A stretch of 64,000 nucleotides of DNA from Bacteroidales bacterium UBA5326. GTDB lineage: Bacteria > Bacteroidota > Bacteroidia > Bacteroidales > UBA932. The notes beneath the pieces are model-generated. The model made no database searches. It was given only the letters and a program-made list of their open reading frames with translations, and was not told where the DNA came from. This document shows, piece by piece, positions 60,728 to 64,000 of the stretch. The first letter of the stretch is position 1; every line of letters begins with the position of its first letter. The stretch is from contig DHQY01000007.1 of assembly GCA_002408205.1 (NCBI GenBank), positions 62,001 to 126,000 of the forward strand, given 5' to 3'. The position numbers were made by a program, and so were the translations under genes.

Positions 60728-61390
60728 TTAAACATTCTGCATGGGTATCAAATCATCGGGGATAACAAGCGTGCAGCCGGTAGCAGCCTGTACCTGATCT
60801 ACGGTAAACTCGGGATGGATCTCTTTCAGAACCAGTCCTTCATGAGTTACTTCCATCACACCCATTTCGGTTATAATGGTGTTAACCTGACCGGCAGCAG
60901 TCAGAGGCAACGTACATTCTTTTAGTATCTTATGCTGTCCTTTGGCTGTATGTTCCATAGTTACGATCACTCTTCTGGCACCAGTAATCAAATCCATTGC
61001 GCCGCCAATGCCGGGCACTTTCACTCCGGGAATGGCCCAATTGGCAATATTACCTTTTTCGTCTACCTGCAAGGAACCCAGCAGAGTAACGTTAACGTGG
61101 CCTCCCCTGATAATGGCAAAGGAAGTAGCGGAATCGAAACAGGAAGCTCCGGGGACAAGCGTTATTGGCCCTCCTCCGGCATTAATCAAATTGGGATTCT
61201 CATTACCCGGAGCCGGTGGATTACCCATACCTATACATCCGTTCTCGGATTGCATGGCAACGTGAACGTTTGAAGGCAGGTATTTTAACACTTCGGTAGG
61301 CAGGCCAATGCCCAGATTGACCACATCACCGTCGTGCAGTTCCATTGCAGCGCGACGTGCGATCACATCTCTGATCTGATTTTTGTCCAT
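60728..61390 (-). CDS. Acetoacetate/butyrate CoA-transferase subunit B (AtoA-like)
   Basis: 220 residues of 3-oxoacid CoA-transferase subunit B, with the catalytic Glu49 in QSENGCIGMG and the GGGPITLVPGASCFDS block. It transfers CoA from butyryl-CoA to acetoacetate in lysine fermentation, releasing butyrate. Subunit A is not present: the next gene upstream is kamE, 31 bp away. Subunit A must lie to the right of the window or elsewhere. Confidence 0.92.
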   Translation of the reverse strand: MDKNQIRDVIARRAAMELHDGDVVNLGIGLPTEVLKYLPSNVHVAMQSENGCIGMGNPPAPGNENPNLINAGGGPITLVPGASCFDSATSFAIIRGGHVNVTLLGSLQVDEKGNIANWAIPGVKVPGIGGAMDLITGARRVIVTMEHTAKGQHKILKECTLPLTAAGQVNTIITEMGVMEVTHEGLVLKEIHPEFTVDQVQAATGCTLVIPDDLIPMQNV

Positions 61391-61421
61391 AATGAATTAT
61401 ATCTGATAGTTAGGTTTATTC

Positions 61422-62207
61422 TTATTTATGCCTTCTTACATATTCCTGGGCTACAAACGAAGCTACATCCTCTGCATAGGTATTAATACCGAATCCGGCA
61501 TCGAAACCCAGTTCCCTGGCCAGTTCGTGAGTGATCCGGGGTCCGCCGCAAATAACAATCATTCTTTCGCGCAATCCTTCTGCCTCCATCATCTCTATAA
61601 ATTCCACACAGTTTTTAATATGCACGTCTTTCTGCGTTACCGTCTGGGAAACAAGAATAGCATCTGCGTTTATCTCCATAGCTTTGGCGATGATCTCCTC
61701 GTTCAGAACCTGTGAGCCCATATTTAAAGCCTCAATCATCTCATAGCGTTCCAGTCCGTAATGTCCCGCATAGCCTTTCATGTTCATTATGGCGTCTATG
61801 CCCACGGTATGTGCATCGGTTCCTGTACTGGCTCCAACCATAACGAGTTTACGGCCAACATTTTCCCGTATAAACTCGTCCGCCTGGTGCATGTCCATTA
61901 CGGTACTTTCCACCTTGGGCACGCGAATGGACGTGAAATCAACTGTATGCAGGAGACTCCCGTAGCAGTTAAAAAAAGTAAAACCGGGTGTGAGCTCGCG
62001 GTAAAAAACGACCTGGGGATTATCTAAACCCATAGCCCTCAGCAGTTGTTTGGCTGCCTCAATGGCTTCTGCTCCGCAAGATACAGGCAAAGTAAAACTC
62101 AGCTGCACCTTGCCGTCATTCATAGTGTCACCGTAAGGTTTGACTTTTGTAAGATCCAGGGTTTTATCAAAATCCCGGGAATTCATGGAATACAGTCCGC
62201 CGCTCAT
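61422..62207 (-). CDS. kamE: Lysine 5,6-aminomutase beta subunit (KamE)
   Basis: 261 residues. The cobalamin motif DxHxxG is Asp131-Ala-His133-Thr-Val-Gly136, and Lys144 (MNMKGYAGHY) is the residue that forms the internal aldimine with PLP in the characterised Clostridium enzyme; both the numbers and the 11-residue spacing agree. GGPRITHELARELGFDAGFG closes the B12 domain. It works with KamD on beta-lysine/D-lysine, moving the terminal amino group from C6 to C5. The stop of KamD is 2 bp upstream of its start. Confidence 0.95.
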   Translation of the reverse strand: MSGGLYSMNSRDFDKTLDLTKVKPYGDTMNDGKVQLSFTLPVSCGAEAIEAAKQLLRAMGLDNPQVVFYRELTPGFTFFNCYGSLLHTVDFTSIRVPKVESTVMDMHQADEFIRENVGRKLVMVGASTGTDAHTVGIDAIMNMKGYAGHYGLERYEMIEALNMGSQVLNEEIIAKAMEINADAILVSQTVTQKDVHIKNCVEFIEMMEAEGLRERMIVICGGPRITHELARELGFDAGFGINTYAEDVASFVAQEYVRRHK

Positions 62208-62209
62208 AA

Positions 62210-63766
62210 TTATTTATTCCCTTTTAGTAAATCAATAAACGGATTCATATACAATCCCGATTTTTCTGTAACGCCCGAAAGTCCTTTTCCGCCGTTTTTG
62301 GGACGTTTAACATCTGCAAAATAACCTTTTTCAAGGGCGGTGAAAAGTCCTTCGCTTTTTAGTTTTTCGAGCAAAGTGATAGCGTTCTGCAACACCTCGG
62401 AAGCACGTTTACGTATTATGCCTCCTTCTTTGAATTCCACCTCGTTACCTATATTTCTGAAACTTGTAAAGATGTATTTGGCATTTTCAATGGAGAGGTA
62501 CCGGTCGCTCATGAAAGGGGTATGTATGGCCTCGGTGGGCATTCCCAGTAACTGGATACCCTGCCCGGTCCATATGCCCGCCAGGTTAAAGAGCGCATCC
62601 TGAATATGTCCCCTGAAAATATTACCGGTCATGAATTTTGTGGGAGGCATGTATTTTAACGGCGCATTGGGAAATATCTCACGTGTCATGCTGGCCTGAG
62701 CCAATTCATAAAGAAAAGCGTTTTCCATGGCCGGGTCCATCTCAAAAGCGTGTCCAAGTCCCATTTGTTCTTCTGGAATACCGGCCATCAGGGCCAGTTG
62801 TTCGTTTATCAGGTCCGAAGCCAGCACAGTATGTGCTTCATCGTAGGCATCGGCTGTGGTCAGGTAATTATCTTCTCCCGTATTAATAATGACACCGGCA
62901 AATCCATTGATAATGCGCGAAAAATACTGGTCTACAAGCGTACGCTGCATGTTAATGTCGCGGAACAGGATTCCGTACAGCGCATCGTTAAGCATGACGT
63001 CGAGCCCTTCCAGGGCGCCCATAACGGCTATCTCGGGCATACAGAGCCCCGAACAATAATTGCACAGTCTGATGTACCGCCCTACTTCCTCACTCACACG
63101 ATCCAGGGCGGAGCGCATGATCCTGAAATTTTCCTGTGTGGCGTAGGTTCCACCGAACCCTTCCGTGGTGGCCCCGTATGGTACGTAATCGAGCAGTGAT
63201 TGTCCTGTGGTACGGATAACGGCAATAATATCGGCACCCTGACGCGCCGCGGCCTGGGCCTGTACCACGTCTTCGTAAATATTCCCTGTAGCAACGATCA
63301 CATAGAGGTACGGACGGGGTCCCTCGCCTACAGTATTCAGGTAATGTTCACGGCGGGATCTTTTTTCCCTGATACGTTCAATACTTTTCTCCATGAAAGG
63401 TTTCAACGCATGAAGTATCTCCTGCGGGTCGCTTGCCGGAACCTTTCTGACGTCCATCTTTCCTTCAGATACGGCAACGGCAATGTCCCCGGGTGTTTTG
63501 CCCGTAAGAATCATTGCATTGCCAATGAAATAGAGTGCTCCGGCAGAAAGCATTCCGTTATCTTTCAATGCATCTGTAAGCACATTCGGCAGGGGGACCC
63601 CGTGTTTGTCAATTCCGTCAATGCCCATGAGCCGGCATAATGTACGCTCCACGGCAACTGTCGTATAGTGTTCTACAAATTCCTGTACCTGGCCGGCAAT
63701 ACCACGCGCAACTTCTTTGGCGTAATGTACTTTACTGAAATCCAAACCTAATTTTGACTCTGTCAT
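62210..63766 (-). CDS. kamD: Lysine 5,6-aminomutase alpha subunit (KamD)
   Basis: 518 residues, the usual length for KamD. N-terminus LGLDFSKVHYAKEVARGIAGQVQEFVEHYTTVAVERTLCRLMGIDG is characteristic, as are RPYLYVIVATGNIYEDVVQAQAAARQGADIIAVIRTTGQSLLDYVPYG and GLCMPEIAVMGALEGLDVMLNDALYG. This is the TIM-barrel subunit that binds adenosylcobalamin and PLP with KamE. Its ATG overlaps the stop of the MutS-like gene (ATGA). Confidence 0.95.
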   Translation of the reverse strand: MTESKLGLDFSKVHYAKEVARGIAGQVQEFVEHYTTVAVERTLCRLMGIDGIDKHGVPLPNVLTDALKDNGMLSAGALYFIGNAMILTGKTPGDIAVAVSEGKMDVRKVPASDPQEILHALKPFMEKSIERIREKRSRREHYLNTVGEGPRPYLYVIVATGNIYEDVVQAQAAARQGADIIAVIRTTGQSLLDYVPYGATTEGFGGTYATQENFRIMRSALDRVSEEVGRYIRLCNYCSGLCMPEIAVMGALEGLDVMLNDALYGILFRDINMQRTLVDQYFSRIINGFAGVIINTGEDNYLTTADAYDEAHTVLASDLINEQLALMAGIPEEQMGLGHAFEMDPAMENAFLYELAQASMTREIFPNAPLKYMPPTKFMTGNIFRGHIQDALFNLAGIWTGQGIQLLGMPTEAIHTPFMSDRYLSIENAKYIFTSFRNIGNEVEFKEGGIIRKRASEVLQNAITLLEKLKSEGLFTALEKGYFADVKRPKNGGKGLSGVTEKSGLYMNPFIDLLKGNK

Positions 63767-64000
63767 TTTACATATTTCTTTGCTAGTTCGAGAAAAGATG
63801 CATCTACGCCCAGCAGCCGGGCAATCCGCAACGCTTCTTCGGGCACCAGTCCATCCATGTCTTCTACAAGACTATAATCAATATACTTGTTAATATTCTG
63901 AGCATTCACTTCTCCCGGAACGGCACTTTGACCTGTAAAACCCTTGACACGCAGCTTCCTGCATGACAGGTTCATATCCCCAAAATGAGTACTAATAAGT
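63763..64000 (-). CDS. MutS-family ATPase-like protein, 3' end (partial)
   Basis: Open to the right edge; about 78 codons are seen. The first residues visible, LISTHFGDMNLSCRKLRVKGFTG, match the end of the ATPase domain of MutS proteins (STHFxxL, the H-loop), followed by a helical tail ending SFLELAKKYVK. A MutS-like ATPase gene is a known neighbour of the aminomutase genes in lysine-fermenting Bacteroidota and fusobacteria. It is not the housekeeping MutS; a chaperone or regulatory role has been suggested only by context. The ATG at 63975 is internal, not the start. Confidence 0.75.
   Translation of the reverse strand, partial: LISTHFGDMNLSCRKLRVKGFTGQSAVPGEVNAQNINKYIDYSLVEDMDGLVPEEALRIARLLGVDASFLELAKKYVK

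Noticed and set aside
1..64000. Insertion sequences, phage genes, CRISPR arrays, tRNA or rRNA genes
   Set aside because: Genes are back to back with consistent character throughout; no transposase, integrase, direct-repeat array or RNA gene was found on reading.

Overview
The window is a gene-dense stretch (no intergenic gap over about 90 bp, no rRNA, tRNA, CRISPR or insertion sequence seen) from an anaerobic member of the Bacteroidota, most likely order Bacteroidales. The reasons are: TAnnTTTG-type promoter elements, a TonB receptor with DUF4249 partner, DUF3857/DUF2147/DUF6599 proteins, an AmpG-DUF1343-SpoIID set, and a lysine-to-butyrate fermentation operon with adenosylcobalamin-dependent aminomutase and Bcd-EtfAB.

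Region 1 (1-21781, all +) is one very compact biosynthetic operon that enters from the left edge. It holds an aromatic amino-acid ammonia-lyase (partial), FabG, three intact ketosynthases, two ketosynthase-like proteins lacking the nucleophile cysteine, two acyl carrier proteins, a hotdog thioesterase, an LpxL-type acyltransferase, a small EamA/SMR transporter, a LolA-like protein, a GT2 glycosyltransferase, an MMPL-PlsC fusion, a CrtI-like oxidoreductase, two different B12-binding radical SAM enzymes, an unknown 124-residue protein, an exported esterase, an atypical PaaK-like ligase, a second acyltransferase and a DUF2147 protein. The core matches aryl-polyene/flexirubin loci of Gram-negative bacteria (aryl starter, iterative type II synthesis, transfer to a lipid, export). 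The pair of B12-radical SAM enzymes, the CrtI-like enzyme and the exported esterase suggest a modified product not predicted by the classical pathway. This is the best candidate in the window for an undescribed system.

Region 2 (21789-26975) has a phenylacetate-CoA ligase plus double-ACT protein behind its own promoter, a convergent phosphodiester glycosidase, and a DUF2461 / Gfo-Idh-MocA / SDR operon.

Region 3 (26972-40361) looks like cell-wall turnover and sugar salvage: an AmgK-like kinase fused to a RapZ C-terminal domain, a MurU-like nucleotidyltransferase, a MalY/PatB aminotransferase, a GH18 lipoprotein, two DUF3857 proteins on the opposite strand, and a GT2 - SpoIID - AmpG - DUF1343 (NamZ-like) operon.

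Region 4 (40415-46834, +) is a TonB-dependent receptor operon with three exported accessory proteins. Region 5 (52311-46837, -) is an MFP-RND-TolC efflux operon, divergent from queH - DUF362 - DUF6599 (52333-54820, +).

Region 6 (56471-54825, and 64000-56554, -) holds a long-chain acyl-CoA ligase and then the lysine fermentation/butyrate operon, read right to left: MutS-like protein (partial), kamD, kamE, CoA-transferase subunit B, thiolase, acyl-CoA dehydrogenase, etfB, etfA. KamE keeps the cobalamin His133 and PLP Lys144. Together these convert lysine-derived intermediates to butyryl-CoA and butyrate/acetate with electron transfer through EtfAB.
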